Below are positions 26,705 to 36,023 of a stretch of 64,000 bases of DNA, in pieces. Source of the stretch: Caballeronia sp. TF1N1 (GTDB taxonomy: Bacteria > Pseudomonadota > Gammaproteobacteria > Burkholderiales > Burkholderiaceae); assembly GCF_022878925.1 (NCBI RefSeq), contig NZ_CP084628.1:434001-498000 (forward strand), read 5' to 3'. A program made the position numbers and the translations under genes. Each line of letters opens with the position of its first letter. Positions within the stretch are counted from its first letter, which is position 1. The notes beneath the pieces were generated by a model that worked only from the letters and a program-made list of their open reading frames with translations, was not told where the DNA came from and ran no database searches.

Positions 26705-27058
26705 GTGCATACAGACTCAGCCAAGCAAGTGCTCCAAACCGATACCTCATCAACCGATCCGACCGACTGCCCTTCAGTCCACGCAGTTTCGAACTCTGTG
26801 CGTCGCATTGTCCCCGGATGGTTGCTGGCAATAGCGGCACCGCTTAACGAAGGCAAGGTGGTGCCAGCACGGAGTCGTTATGTCGCGACGGGCTGTCACT
26901 GTGTGCTCGAACATCGCTCGTCGAATCCTTCGGAGCTTGCCCGGCAAGTCGCGCAATGGCTAATCAACGAAATGCGGAGCGAACTGGCAAGCGCGTGGCC
27001 CTTGCTTGACTCGCTTGGGCAATCCGTCGATAAACCGCAGCATCAACCGTCAGGCTAA
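26705..27058 (+). pseudogene. Probable remnant of a LysR regulator C-terminal domain
   Basis: The open frame has GWLLAIAAPLNEGKVVPA followed by a strand and PSELARQVAQWLINEM, the order seen at the end of LysR effector domains (GxAL-P..L..GrLV ... FrdWL). No winged helix precedes it and no ribosome site is present. It starts four bases after the PrpD-like stop. Assigned as a decayed fragment; it could instead be a meaningless open frame. Confidence 0.4.
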
Positions 27059-27060
27059 AC

Positions 27061-28257
27061 TCAACCCGCCAACCCATGCGCCGGCTGCTTCGGCAAGCGC
27101 ACGCGAAAAATCGCGAACTTGCCTTCGCGCGGATAAGGATTGGAGAAGTTGTTCAACTCATGCAAATGCGAATCCGCGATATACAAGTAGCCGTTTTGAA
27201 TAGCAAAGCCATCTGCCCATGAAAGCTGCGGATGCTTGCCCACCAGCGTCTTCTGCACGAGCCCGGGCTTGCCATGCTTCTCGACGACATCGAAGCCCAC
27301 CACGGTCCGGTTCTCCAGATCGCCACCGTATAGCACGCCAGCTGGACTCATGATGAGACCGCCGGTCAACGCGCCGTCGCCGAGAAACTGCACCTTCTTC
27401 GATAGGGCGTCAGCAGAAAGCGACGTATCGATAAGCGCCTTGGTCGGCACTCGCCAATAGTGGTGATCCGTGAGCGGCCGGTAATAAAGCCATTCGCGAT
27501 CGGGCGAAAGCGCAATGCCATCGGTCTGTAAGACGAGGACGCTGCCATCGCCCTTGCGCGCAATCTGATCGCGGAACATGAGATGCTGCTGCGGGTCCGA
27601 CACGCTCGACTTGTCGCCCGCGAGCACGAGACGCGACTCGCCAGTTGCAAGGTTCGTCACTGCCACGCCGCCCTGATTTGCAGCATTGCTCAAATACACG
27701 TAGCCGTGTTTCAGATCGACGCGAATGTCGTTGAGCGAGTCCTTCGGCGTCACCACACTGCCATAGTCGAACCGACGCACGATCTTCTTCGTAGCCAGAT
27801 CGAACTCGATCAGCTTCGGTGGCTGACGTGTCTGATCGACCGATGTCAGCGACGAGTCGAGCGCCCACAGATGGTCCTGTTCATCGACCCATAGCGCCTG
27901 CACCGAGATCCACTGATGCGAACCATCTTCATCCGGTTTGAAAACATTCCAGCTTTCGTCGGGAAACGGCGTGAGCGCGCCGGTCTTCGTATCGACTTCG
28001 ACCATGCTGTAACGCGATCGCTTCGCCGAAGCCGGCGCCGTGGCGAACACACGCCCCTCTTTCGATACGCCGATTCCCACGAGACGAAAATCATCGTCGA
28101 AAGTTGCCACGGTTTCCAGACGAGGCGCGCTTTTTGCACCTGCAGCAAATGCCGCCTGCGTCGCTGCACCCACACTCATCGTGCCGAGCAAACCCGCGCC
28201 GATGGAAGCAAGCACGCGTCGCCGCATGTTCGATTGTCGTGATTCATCGTTGTGCAT
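27061..28257 (-). CDS. Yellow/major royal jelly family protein, exported
   Basis: 398 residues of the MRJP/yellow beta-propeller family; bacterial members are secreted and often act as lactonase-like or ligand-binding propellers. The signal region is MRRRVLASIGAGLLGTMSVG with Ala-rich cleavage near AAFA. Propeller repeats include WVDEQDHLWALDSS, NDIRVDLKHGYVYLSNA and GVLYGGDLENRTVVGFD. AAGGAG precedes the ATG. The frame is open to 28443 but that part lacks a ribosome site. The ligand is unknown. Confidence 0.88.
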   Translation of the reverse strand: MHNDESRQSNMRRRVLASIGAGLLGTMSVGAATQAAFAAGAKSAPRLETVATFDDDFRLVGIGVSKEGRVFATAPASAKRSRYSMVEVDTKTGALTPFPDESWNVFKPDEDGSHQWISVQALWVDEQDHLWALDSSLTSVDQTRQPPKLIEFDLATKKIVRRFDYGSVVTPKDSLNDIRVDLKHGYVYLSNAANQGGVAVTNLATGESRLVLAGDKSSVSDPQQHLMFRDQIARKGDGSVLVLQTDGIALSPDREWLYYRPLTDHHYWRVPTKALIDTSLSADALSKKVQFLGDGALTGGLIMSPAGVLYGGDLENRTVVGFDVVEKHGKPGLVQKTLVGKHPQLSWADGFAIQNGYLYIADSHLHELNNFSNPYPREGKFAIFRVRLPKQPAHGLAG

Positions 28258-28470
28258 CAAGTCTCCTTCCCATGGCTTGGAATGTTTCCGTGGCGCGTTG
28301 AAAGGGAGTAACCCGTGTTCAACACATAAACCGATGCCGCAAGTTTGGAACCAGCCCGCAGCAGAGGTGTCGCACCAGTATTCGAGCGGTTCGCGTCGTT
28401 CGGCAATCCTGCACCATTCGAGGGACGCGCGCCGTTTAATCAATCGATACGCTCATCGAAAGGAGCCCGC

Positions 28471-28944
28471 ATGTCACGTTTGACGATCGCTTTCGCTTTT
28501 CTTTTCACGTTGCTGACAGGATGTAGCGCTATTCGAACGCATGAAGCCCGCAACACCGACGGCGCGCTCATCGGCTCCAATGTGCTCGATCTGGTGCAGT
28601 CCGTCGGCATTCCCGACAAGACCATGAAGCTCGTGGATCGCAATAGCCCAAGCGACCGTATGGAAGTGCAGTGGAATTTTTCCAACTCCGATGCGGCGCT
28701 CGACTTGAACGCGCTCGTGCTGGATTTGAAGGTGGGTGGCGCTGGCAAGTGCAGCATGACCGCGACCGTCAATCGTTGGGGCGGTCAGGTCACGGGCGTG
28801 AACTTCCCACAAGCGCATAGCGACAGTGTCGGTTCGGATTACGGCGCATGCGAACCGCTCGTGGCTGAAGCGCTCACGCACAATCCGCACACGCCTATCG
28901 ATCCGACCTGGGACGCTTTCTCGCTCGTCGGCGCAGCCAAGTAA
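28471..28944 (+). CDS. Small lipoprotein
   Basis: 157 residues. Lipoprotein signal with lipobox LLTG-C (Cys near 19) and AAAGGAG before the ATG. The mature part has a pattern DLVQSVGIPDKTMKLVDR then EVQWNFSNSDAALDLNALVLDL, which recalls small SmpA/BamE-like outer-membrane lipoproteins only loosely. It is divergent from the MRJP gene and convergent with the FrnE-like gene. Function unknown. Confidence 0.8.
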   Translation: MSRLTIAFAFLFTLLTGCSAIRTHEARNTDGALIGSNVLDLVQSVGIPDKTMKLVDRNSPSDRMEVQWNFSNSDAALDLNALVLDLKVGGAGKCSMTATVNRWGGQVTGVNFPQAHSDSVGSDYGACEPLVAEALTHNPHTPIDPTWDAFSLVGAAK

Positions 28945-28961
28945 GCGCGCCCTTCGTTTCC

Positions 28962-29606
28962 TTACTGCGCCTCGGCGACGATCTTGCGGATGGCCTCCTC
29001 GAACGCTTCCACGGGCTGGCCACCGCTCACGAGATATTGTCGATCGAAGATGATCGCGGGCACCGAACTGATGCCGAGTTGCTGGAACTCTCGTTCCTCG
29101 TCTCGGACTTCGTTCGCATACGCACCGCTCGTCAACACTTCACGCGCGGCGTCGCCGTCGAGTCCGACGGCCTTGGCGGCTTCGATCAATACATCTCGAT
29201 TGCTCGGGTCTTTACCATCGGAATGATACGCACGCAGGAGTTCGAGCTTGAGCGGCACTTGCTTGCCTTCGATACGCGCCCAATGCAGCAACCGATGTGC
29301 ATCGAATGTGTTGTACACCCGATCGCGCTGACCAAAGGTAAAGCCGGCGCTCGCGCCACGCTCGCGGATCATCGCTTGCGCTTCCTTTATTTGCTCGGGC
29401 GTGCGGCCGTACTTTCTGCCCAGGTAATCGACAATACGCTCGCCTTCCGGACCCATGTCCGGGTTCAGTTCGAACGGATGCAGCGTGATGGTTGCATCGA
29501 CGGTATCGCCTAGGCGTTCCAGCGCGCGTTGCAATGATGAAAGACCAACGGCGCACCACGGGCACGCGATGTCGGAAACGAAGTCGATTTGCAGGGGACG
29601 AGACAT
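28962..29606 (-). CDS. DsbA family oxidoreductase, FrnE/YwbO-like
   Basis: 214 residues, cytoplasmic (no signal peptide). Thioredoxin fold with CPWC at 15-18, large helical insert (HPFELNPDMGPEGERI, YNTFDAHRLLHWA), and the cis-Pro loop in GISSVPAIIFD. FrnE-type proteins act as thiol oxidoreductases/isomerases in polyketide synthesis or stress. Transcribed alone. Confidence 0.93.
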   Translation of the reverse strand: MSRPLQIDFVSDIACPWCAVGLSSLQRALERLGDTVDATITLHPFELNPDMGPEGERIVDYLGRKYGRTPEQIKEAQAMIRERGASAGFTFGQRDRVYNTFDAHRLLHWARIEGKQVPLKLELLRAYHSDGKDPSNRDVLIEAAKAVGLDGDAAREVLTSGAYANEVRDEEREFQQLGISSVPAIIFDRQYLVSGGQPVEAFEEAIRKIVAEAQ

Positions 29607-29691
29607 GATTTTGCAGCCATGAGTTGAGTCGAGACATCAAGCCTAGCTCAAAACTCGAAGGCTGGCTAACTCCGCCCCATGCACGCCGTAC

Positions 29692-30354
29692 TCACGAAGC
29701 GCCGGTGCGCTTCAACCGCGCGCGCGGCCTTGCCTCTCGCTCCAGATAGCCCAGACATAGCGACTCGAGTTGACGCGGCAGGGCCCGCAACATGGCGCGC
29801 GGTGCTCCGCCTTCGACCATCAAGCGCGTGGGTCCAACCATCGCCGCTGCGAGCATGAAGGCAGTGGTATTGAGATCGTCGAAGATGGCGTCCGACGCTG
29901 TCGCGAGCATGGCAACGAGCGTCGCTCGGCTTCGGCGTTCCGCGCCTTGCGCAAGCTCCCGCACATCGAGTTCGGCCGCGACCGTATACAGCGCGCGCGC
30001 TTCATCTATACGTGCGGTCTTTGCTCGTACGAATGCCTCCACGACTGTAGACACCATGGTCGCCAGCGACTCGCCATGCACCGACTCCGCCGCCTGCTGG
30101 AGCACGTCGCCTACTCTGCCGAGATGCCGCTCCAGCACCGCGAACAACAACGCCTGCTTGTGCGGAAAGTATTGATACAAGGTGCCGATGGACACACCGG
30201 CCCTCTCGGCCACGCGAATGGTGGTGAGCCGCTGCAAACCATCGGCCAGCAAAACCTGAATAGTGGCGTCGAAGATTGCATCGACGGTGGCCTGCGAACG
30301 CGCCTGGCGCGGCAGCTTGCGGGGCTTCAACGCGGTCTTGTTGTCGCTCGACAT
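29692..30354 (-). CDS. TetR family transcriptional regulator
   Basis: 220 residues with an N-terminal TetR helix-turn-helix (about 15-65: TIRVAERAGVSIGTLYQYF then PHKQALLFAVLERHL) and a helical ligand domain. Divergent from the aldo-keto reductase, which it probably represses. An ATG at 30366 would add four residues. The inducing ligand is unknown. Confidence 0.93.
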   Translation of the reverse strand: MSSDNKTALKPRKLPRQARSQATVDAIFDATIQVLLADGLQRLTTIRVAERAGVSIGTLYQYFPHKQALLFAVLERHLGRVGDVLQQAAESVHGESLATMVSTVVEAFVRAKTARIDEARALYTVAAELDVRELAQGAERRSRATLVAMLATASDAIFDDLNTTAFMLAAAMVGPTRLMVEGGAPRAMLRALPRQLESLCLGYLEREARPRARLKRTGAS

Positions 30355-30376
30355 ATGCGAATGCACAATCTGAAGG

Positions 30377-30390
30377 ATTATTCGTATTAT
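30377..30390. promoter_or_regulatory. Candidate TetR operator
   Basis: ATTATTCGTATTAT is an imperfect palindrome (10 of 14 positions symmetric) in the 90-base gap between the divergent TetR and reductase genes. Confidence 0.35.
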
Positions 30391-30444
30391 AGACGAGCAG
30401 TTTCAAGAATCCATTTCGCATCGACGGATGCAAGGAGCATTGCA

Positions 30445-31320
30445 ATGACCGACGCAAACCGCGCTGGCCTCTATCAACTCGGCGAATCGTCCGTGACGCG
30501 CATGGGTTACGGCGCCATGCAACTCGCAGGGCCGCATGTGTTCGGGCCACCCAAGGACCACGACGAAGCCATCGCCGTGCTGCGTGAAGCGATCGACAGC
30601 GGCATCACGCATCTCGACACGAGCGACTTCTACGGCCCGCACGTGACCAATCGACTGATTCGTGAAGCGCTCTATCCGTATCGCGACGATCTCGTGATCG
30701 TCACCAAGGTTGGGGCCAAACGCGGCGACGACGCATCGTGGAATCTCGCGCGGTCTCCCGCCGAACTCGAATCTGCCGTGCACGACAATCTGCGCAATCT
30801 CGGCGTCGACGTGCTGGACGTCGTGAACATGCGCGTCATGTTCGACATAGCCGGTCCCGCTGAAGGCGATATCGAGGAACAGGTTACGACGCTTGCGGAA
30901 TTGCAGCGCAAGGGCCTCATCCGGCATATCGGCCTGAGCAACGTCACGGCGAAGCAACTCGCGCAAGGACAGAGCATCACGCCCATTGTCTGCGTGCAGA
31001 ACCAGTACAACCTCGCGCATCGCGGCGACGACGCCATGATCGATCATCTTGCGCAGCAAGGCATAGCGTATGTGCCGTTTTTTCCGCTCGGCGGCTTCTC
31101 GCCCTTGCAATCCGACATCTTGAATCGCGTCGCGCAACAAGTGAACGCCACCACCATGCAAGTAGCGCTTGCATGGCTTCTGCAACGCTCGCAAAACATC
31201 CTGCTCATTCCGGGTACGTCCTCACGCGCGCATTTGCGGCAGAACATCGAAAGTGCGGGCCTCGAATTGTCGCCGGAAGTGATCGAGGAACTGAACGGCA
31301 TCGGGGCTGCCGCGAAATAA
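30445..31320 (+). CDS. Aldo/keto reductase
   Basis: 291 residues, TIM barrel NADPH-dependent carbonyl reductase, similar to the YdbC/PdxI-type group. Catalytic Asp and Tyr are in HLDTSDFYGPHVTN and Lys in VIVTKVGAK. The strand that usually holds the catalytic His (DLYYLH) reads DVVNMR here, so the His is replaced. The cofactor loop LIPGTSSRAHLRQN is present. AAGGAG lies before the ATG; the long open frame upstream overlaps the TetR gene and is not coding. Confidence 0.93.
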   Translation: MTDANRAGLYQLGESSVTRMGYGAMQLAGPHVFGPPKDHDEAIAVLREAIDSGITHLDTSDFYGPHVTNRLIREALYPYRDDLVIVTKVGAKRGDDASWNLARSPAELESAVHDNLRNLGVDVLDVVNMRVMFDIAGPAEGDIEEQVTTLAELQRKGLIRHIGLSNVTAKQLAQGQSITPIVCVQNQYNLAHRGDDAMIDHLAQQGIAYVPFFPLGGFSPLQSDILNRVAQQVNATTMQVALAWLLQRSQNILLIPGTSSRAHLRQNIESAGLELSPEVIEELNGIGAAAK

Positions 31321-31493
31321 GCCTTACGGAGTCGGATCAGGAACACGCCGGAATGCGCCGAATCGTCAATGTGAAGTAAGAGGTGCGAAAGCGCTTCGAC
31401 TTCGACGCGCAACACGCGAGTGTTGTAATCCGCGTCGAGGAGAAGCCTTTGCGCCTCATCAAGCAAAATCACATCGACCCCCGGAGTTCCTTC

Positions 31494-33176
31494 ATGTTTC
31501 GTCGAGCCATCATGGTCGCAACATCGGCCGCGATCGCCGCCTTCGGCCTCTACGCCTGCGGCAGCGATCACGACAACAACGCTCAACAGAGCGCGCAAAA
31601 CAAGCTCGTCACCGCCACGCCCATCAAGCACGTAGTCGTGATCTTCAACGAGAACGTCTCGTTCGATCACTACTTCGCAACCTACCCGAACGCCGCCAAC
31701 CCCGCGGGCGAGCCCGCCTTCACGGCGGCCGCCGGCACGCCGACGGTCAATGGCCTCACTGGCACGCTGCTCACGGCCAACCCGAACTTCGTCAACACGC
31801 TGAACGGCGCGGCTGCCGCCAACCCGTTCCGGCTCGATCGCACGCAAGCCGCGACCGCCGACCAGAACCACGCTTACACCGCGGAACAACAAGCCTATAA
31901 CAACGGTGCAGCCGATCTCTTCCCGAAATACACGGGTAAGGGTTCGAGCGGCGGCGCGGGTGCATTCGGCACGGCAGGCCAGGTCATGGGCTATTACGAC
32001 GGCAACACGGTCGCCGCGTTGTGGAACTACGCGCAAAACTTCGCGATGAGCGACAACGCGTACACCGACACCTACGGCCCGTCCACGCCCGGCGCGCTCG
32101 AAGTCGTCTCCGGCCAGAACAACGGCATGCAGATCGTGAAGACGAGCAAGCCTGTGTTCAACCTGACGACGGCATCGGGCTCGTACTATGTCGCCGACGG
32201 TCAAGGCGGCTTCTCGATGATCAACGACGTCGATCCCGCCAACGACGTCTGTTCGAGCACGACGGATCAGGCGTTGATGACCTCGAAGAACATCGGCGAC
32301 TTGCTCAATGCGAAGAGCATCACGTGGGGCGGCTTCATGGGCGGTTTCAATCTCGCCACCGTGAACAGCGACGGCTCGACCGGTTGCAAGCGCGCGACCT
32401 TCTCGAACGTGGTCAATGCATCCACGGCCGACTACGTTGCACATCACAACTGGTTCCAGTACTACGCGTCGACGGCGAATCCGCAGCATTTGCGTCCGAG
32501 TTCGACGGCGGCCATCGGTTCGTCGCTGGAGGCGGATGGCAAGACCGCCGAGCCCGCGAATCACGAATACGATAGCGACGACTTCTTCGCTGCGGTGAAG
32601 GCCGGCAACTACCCTTCGGTGAGTTTCATCAAGGCGCCCGCGTTCCAGGACGGTCACGCGGGCTATTCCGATCCGCTCGACGAGCAGGCGTTCACGTCGA
32701 AGATCGTGAACTTCCTGCAGCAACAGCCGGACTGGAACACGACGGCCGTGATCGTTGCATGGGATGACTCGGATGGCTGGTACGACCACGCTTATGCGGT
32801 ACCGACTTCATCGTCGTTCGATCCGCAAGCCGACCAGTTGAACGGTGCGGGCAAATGCGGCTCGGGCGCGGCGCCCGTCGGCGTGAACGGCGGCGCGGTG
32901 AATGGCCGCTGCGGTCCGGGCACGCGCATTCCGTTTCTCGTGATCTCGCCTTGGGCGAAGGTAAATTACGTGGATCACACGGCGATCTCGCAGGCTTCGG
33001 TGGTGCGCTTCATCGAAGACAACTGGCTTGGTTCGACGCGTCTCGGCAGCGGTTCGTTCGACGCCACGGCCGGCAGCATCATGGGCTTGTTCGACTTCTC
33101 GGGCAAGGGCAACAACCCGAAGGTCTTCGTCGATCAGTCGCTCGGTTCGCCGGTCGCATCGGTGCCCGCAATCTGA
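31494..33176 (+). CDS. Secreted phosphoesterase / acid phosphatase (AcpA-like)
   Basis: 560 residues of the phosphoesterase family that includes AcpA and phospholipase C. Signal peptide with possible lipobox GLYA-C. Metal-site motifs: IKHVVVIFNENVSFDHYFATYP near the start, NHEYDSDDFF, and VIVAWDDSDGWYDH toward the C terminus. GGAG lies eight bases before the ATG; the frame is open to 31383 without a ribosome site. Releases phosphate from organic phosphates or phospholipids in the periplasm or outside. Followed 97 bases later by the di-haem peroxidase, a pairing that suggests co-transcription. Confidence 0.92.
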   Translation: MFRRAIMVATSAAIAAFGLYACGSDHDNNAQQSAQNKLVTATPIKHVVVIFNENVSFDHYFATYPNAANPAGEPAFTAAAGTPTVNGLTGTLLTANPNFVNTLNGAAAANPFRLDRTQAATADQNHAYTAEQQAYNNGAADLFPKYTGKGSSGGAGAFGTAGQVMGYYDGNTVAALWNYAQNFAMSDNAYTDTYGPSTPGALEVVSGQNNGMQIVKTSKPVFNLTTASGSYYVADGQGGFSMINDVDPANDVCSSTTDQALMTSKNIGDLLNAKSITWGGFMGGFNLATVNSDGSTGCKRATFSNVVNASTADYVAHHNWFQYYASTANPQHLRPSSTAAIGSSLEADGKTAEPANHEYDSDDFFAAVKAGNYPSVSFIKAPAFQDGHAGYSDPLDEQAFTSKIVNFLQQQPDWNTTAVIVAWDDSDGWYDHAYAVPTSSSFDPQADQLNGAGKCGSGAAPVGVNGGAVNGRCGPGTRIPFLVISPWAKVNYVDHTAISQASVVRFIEDNWLGSTRLGSGSFDATAGSIMGLFDFSGKGNNPKVFVDQSLGSPVASVPAI

Positions 33177-33273
33177 AGGTGGCGCATGGCGTGCGCGTTC
33201 AATGCGCGCCATCGCCACTCGTATCGTGTCGCCGCTCGCCGGCGACATCGCGTTTTTCCGAACTCATCCGCAC

Positions 33274-34686
33274 ATGTCCGCTACTGTCGAACCCCCCTTC
33301 GGTCGTTCCCTTCACAAGCCGCCGCTCAGGCGTCATGCGTTACGCGGCGTTGCTGCCCTCGTGATCGCCGCAGGCGCGTTCGGTGCGTTTGCGTCGATGT
33401 ATCCATCGCATGTGCCTGCGGCCGTCGGCGAGATCGTGGAAAACCTGACCGGCGCGAATCCCGCGCCGGTTGTCTTGCAGCGTCCGCCGGCCGTGCAACT
33501 GAGTGCGGTCGCGCAACTCGGCAAGAACATCTTCTTCGACAAGACGCTTTCCGCATCCGGCAAGCAGTCGTGCGCGTCATGCCATGACCCGGCCCATTCG
33601 TTCGGGCCATCCAATGATCTGTCCGTGCAGGAAGGCGGACCGCATTTGAGCTTGCAGGGTTATCGGCCGCCGCCTTCGCTCATGTATCTGTATCGGCAAC
33701 CGAACTTCAGCATTGGTCCCGATGCAGGCGATGCCGACGCCCCGCCCGATCTCGCACAACTCGCCGATCAGGCCAAAAGCACGCAGCGCGCCACGAAGAA
33801 CGCAGGCGTGGCGCCCGCCGCACCCGCGCTGGTTCCACAAGGCGGCCTCTTCTGGGACGGCCGCGCGGATACCTTGCAGGCACAGGCATCCGGTCCCATG
33901 CTCAACCGGGTCGAGATGGCGAACACGAGTCTCGACGAAGTGTCCGGCAAGCTCGCGCATACGGCCTACAAGGGCGAATTCGAAAAGCTCTTCGGCCCGC
34001 GCATCTTCGATACGCGCGGCCTGGCCGTGTCGGAAGCCATGTTCGCGGTGGCGCGTTATCAGGTTGAGGAACAGGCGTTTCATCCTTATACGAGCAAGTA
34101 CGACTACTGGCTCGAAGGCAAGACGCGCCTCACGCAAGCGGAGTTGCACGGCCTGCACCTCTTCAACGATCCCGCCAAGGCCAATTGCGCGGGATGCCAT
34201 TTGTCGAAGCCTGGCGGCGATGGCCTGCCGCCCATGTTCACGGATTATCAGTACGAGTCGCTTGGCGTGCCGCGCAACGACAAGCTCGCGACCAATCACG
34301 ATCCGAAGTTCTTCGACATGGGCGTATGCGGACCTTTCCGTGACGATCTGCGCGACCAGACGCAGTATTGCGGCATGTTCCTCACGCCAACGCTGCGCAA
34401 CGTCGCTACGCGCCACGCGTTCTTTCACAACGGCATCTATCATTCGCTCGACGACGTGATGGCCTTCTACAACGAGCGCAATACCGCGCCGCAAAAGTTC
34501 TACTCGAAAGACGCGAAGGGCGCGGTGCGTAAGTACGACGATCTGCCGCCGCGGTATCACGCGAACATCGATGACAAGGACGCGCCGTTCGACCGCAAGT
34601 TCGGCGACAAGCCCGCGATGACGGACGCGGATATTCGCGACATCGTCGCGTTCCTGCAGACGTTGAACGACGGCTACAAGCCCTGA
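33274..34686 (+). CDS. Di-haem cytochrome c peroxidase/MauG family protein
   Basis: 470 residues. An N-terminal membrane anchor or uncleaved signal (LRGVAALVIAAGAFGAFASM) precedes a periplasmic region with two haem-c sites, C100-ASC-H104 and C305-AGC-H309. Conserved LGKNIFFDKTLSASGKQSC and TPTLRNVATRHAFFHNGIY are typical. It reduces peroxide or acts as a MauG-like oxidant on an exported partner. The start is uncertain (33202 is possible); neither has a strong ribosome site. Confidence 0.9.
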   Translation: MSATVEPPFGRSLHKPPLRRHALRGVAALVIAAGAFGAFASMYPSHVPAAVGEIVENLTGANPAPVVLQRPPAVQLSAVAQLGKNIFFDKTLSASGKQSCASCHDPAHSFGPSNDLSVQEGGPHLSLQGYRPPPSLMYLYRQPNFSIGPDAGDADAPPDLAQLADQAKSTQRATKNAGVAPAAPALVPQGGLFWDGRADTLQAQASGPMLNRVEMANTSLDEVSGKLAHTAYKGEFEKLFGPRIFDTRGLAVSEAMFAVARYQVEEQAFHPYTSKYDYWLEGKTRLTQAELHGLHLFNDPAKANCAGCHLSKPGGDGLPPMFTDYQYESLGVPRNDKLATNHDPKFFDMGVCGPFRDDLRDQTQYCGMFLTPTLRNVATRHAFFHNGIYHSLDDVMAFYNERNTAPQKFYSKDAKGAVRKYDDLPPRYHANIDDKDAPFDRKFGDKPAMTDADIRDIVAFLQTLNDGYKP

Positions 34687-34794
34687 GCTTTGCGATGGCT
34701 TCATCGCCTCGTGATGAAGGCGATTTGCGCTGAAAATCCACGCGAGCGCAGGACACTTCGCCGTGCCTCGTCCGGTGAACGGCTTCAATGCAGC

Positions 34795-35994
34795 TTAGAA
34801 AACCTTCCCTTCGGTCAAATGGGTGGTCACGCCGTTCAATTCGTAGTCACCGATCACGCGTGCCTTGTGCAGCAGCGGATTGTGGCTGAAGATGGTCCGC
34901 AGATTGCGCCAGTGCCGGTCGAAGTTATGCGCCCGGGAAGTCGCCGATGCACCGCCCGCCTCGAACATCCGCTCGCCTGCAAACAGCGCGAGCTTGCTGA
35001 CCACGATCTGCGTGCGCGCCGTCGCAAGCGCGCCTTCGAGCACGAGCGCCTCGGCATTCGCAACGCCATTGCGAATGGCTTGCGCGGAACGCTCCAGCTC
35101 GCGCGCGTTTTCGCGCACCAGTGCATCGATGCTGTGACTATGCGCACTCAGTTCGCCGATCACCTGCTGAATGAACGCATCCTCGCGCGCGGTGGGCGCG
35201 GTGCTGTGCATCACCGGCCGGCCATGCTTCAGCACATAACGCTTTGCATCCGCGACGATATTGCGCACGATGCCCGCCGCCACCGTCACGAGATGCAACT
35301 GACGCAACGCGCCGCCATGACGTCCCGTGAGCGTCGATTGCACGCGCGGCGTGACTTCATCGGCATGCACGAGCAGATTGTCGAACTCAAGACTGCCGCT
35401 TGCCGTCATGCGCTGGCCCATGCCGTCCCAGTCGTCGATCACGCGAAAACCCTCACGTTGCACGGGTACGATGGCAACGGCCGCATCGCCGTTTTCGTCC
35501 TGCACGTTGAGGCGCGCGTAGTCCGAGAACGCCGTGCCCGTCGAGTAATATTTGCGGCCGCTCAGGCGAAAGTGTTCCCCGTCGCGCTGCAAACGGGTCG
35601 TGATCTCGCCGGGACGCGACGTGCCCGCTTCGGTCGAAGCTCCGCCGAAGATCGCGCCATCCACCACGCGCCTGATCTGCAATTCGTTGAACGGCGTGCG
35701 GGGCGAGAGCAACAGCGCTTCGGTCTGATCGAAGTGAATACGCAGCGCATGCGCGACATTGCTTTCATGCGCGGCAAGCGTGGCGATCACATGAAACACG
35801 TCTTCGAGCGACCCGCCGAGACCGCCCCATTCCACCGGCAAGCGCAGCTTGCCAAGACCCGACTGACGAAACAATGCGAAGCCCTCGAAGGGCAACTCGC
35901 GGCGCACCTCGCGTGCGGCCGCATCTTCGCCGATCGCCTCGGCGAGCGTGGGCAGCGCATCGAGCGCGGCCTGGCGCGGGTCCTGTTGTGACAT
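34795..35994 (-). CDS. Acyl-CoA dehydrogenase-fold flavin enzyme, SfnB/DszC-like
   Basis: 399 residues with the acyl-CoA dehydrogenase fold. Seen are LRLPVEWGGLGGSLEDV, the flavin-loop equivalent FGGASTEAGTSRPGE, GRKYYSTGTAFSDYARL and WDGMGQRMTASGSLEFDN, matching the group of FMN-dependent sulfur-compound monooxygenases (DszC, SfnB). AAGGA lies seven bases before this ATG. ATG at 36027 overlaps the upstream ABC gene stop and is an alternative. As last gene of the importer operon it probably oxidises the imported compound, perhaps to free sulfur or nitrogen. Confidence 0.88.
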   Translation of the reverse strand: MSQQDPRQAALDALPTLAEAIGEDAAAREVRRELPFEGFALFRQSGLGKLRLPVEWGGLGGSLEDVFHVIATLAAHESNVAHALRIHFDQTEALLLSPRTPFNELQIRRVVDGAIFGGASTEAGTSRPGEITTRLQRDGEHFRLSGRKYYSTGTAFSDYARLNVQDENGDAAVAIVPVQREGFRVIDDWDGMGQRMTASGSLEFDNLLVHADEVTPRVQSTLTGRHGGALRQLHLVTVAAGIVRNIVADAKRYVLKHGRPVMHSTAPTAREDAFIQQVIGELSAHSHSIDALVRENARELERSAQAIRNGVANAEALVLEGALATARTQIVVSKLALFAGERMFEAGGASATSRAHNFDRHWRNLRTIFSHNPLLHKARVIGDYELNGVTTHLTEGKVF

Positions 35995-36023
35995 ACCTTC
36001 TTCCTTGTTTGAATGGTTCTGTG

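Noticed and set aside
31044..32789. Long minus-strand open frame opposite the phosphoesterase gene
   Set aside because: Its composition is Arg/Val-rich with no domain; it mirrors the codon bias of the real plus-strand gene, which has a signal peptide and metal motifs.
34687..34794. Terminator hairpin between the peroxidase and SfnB-like genes
   Set aside because: GGCTTCATC/GATGAAGGC-like arms have a mismatch and no T tract, so the call was not made.
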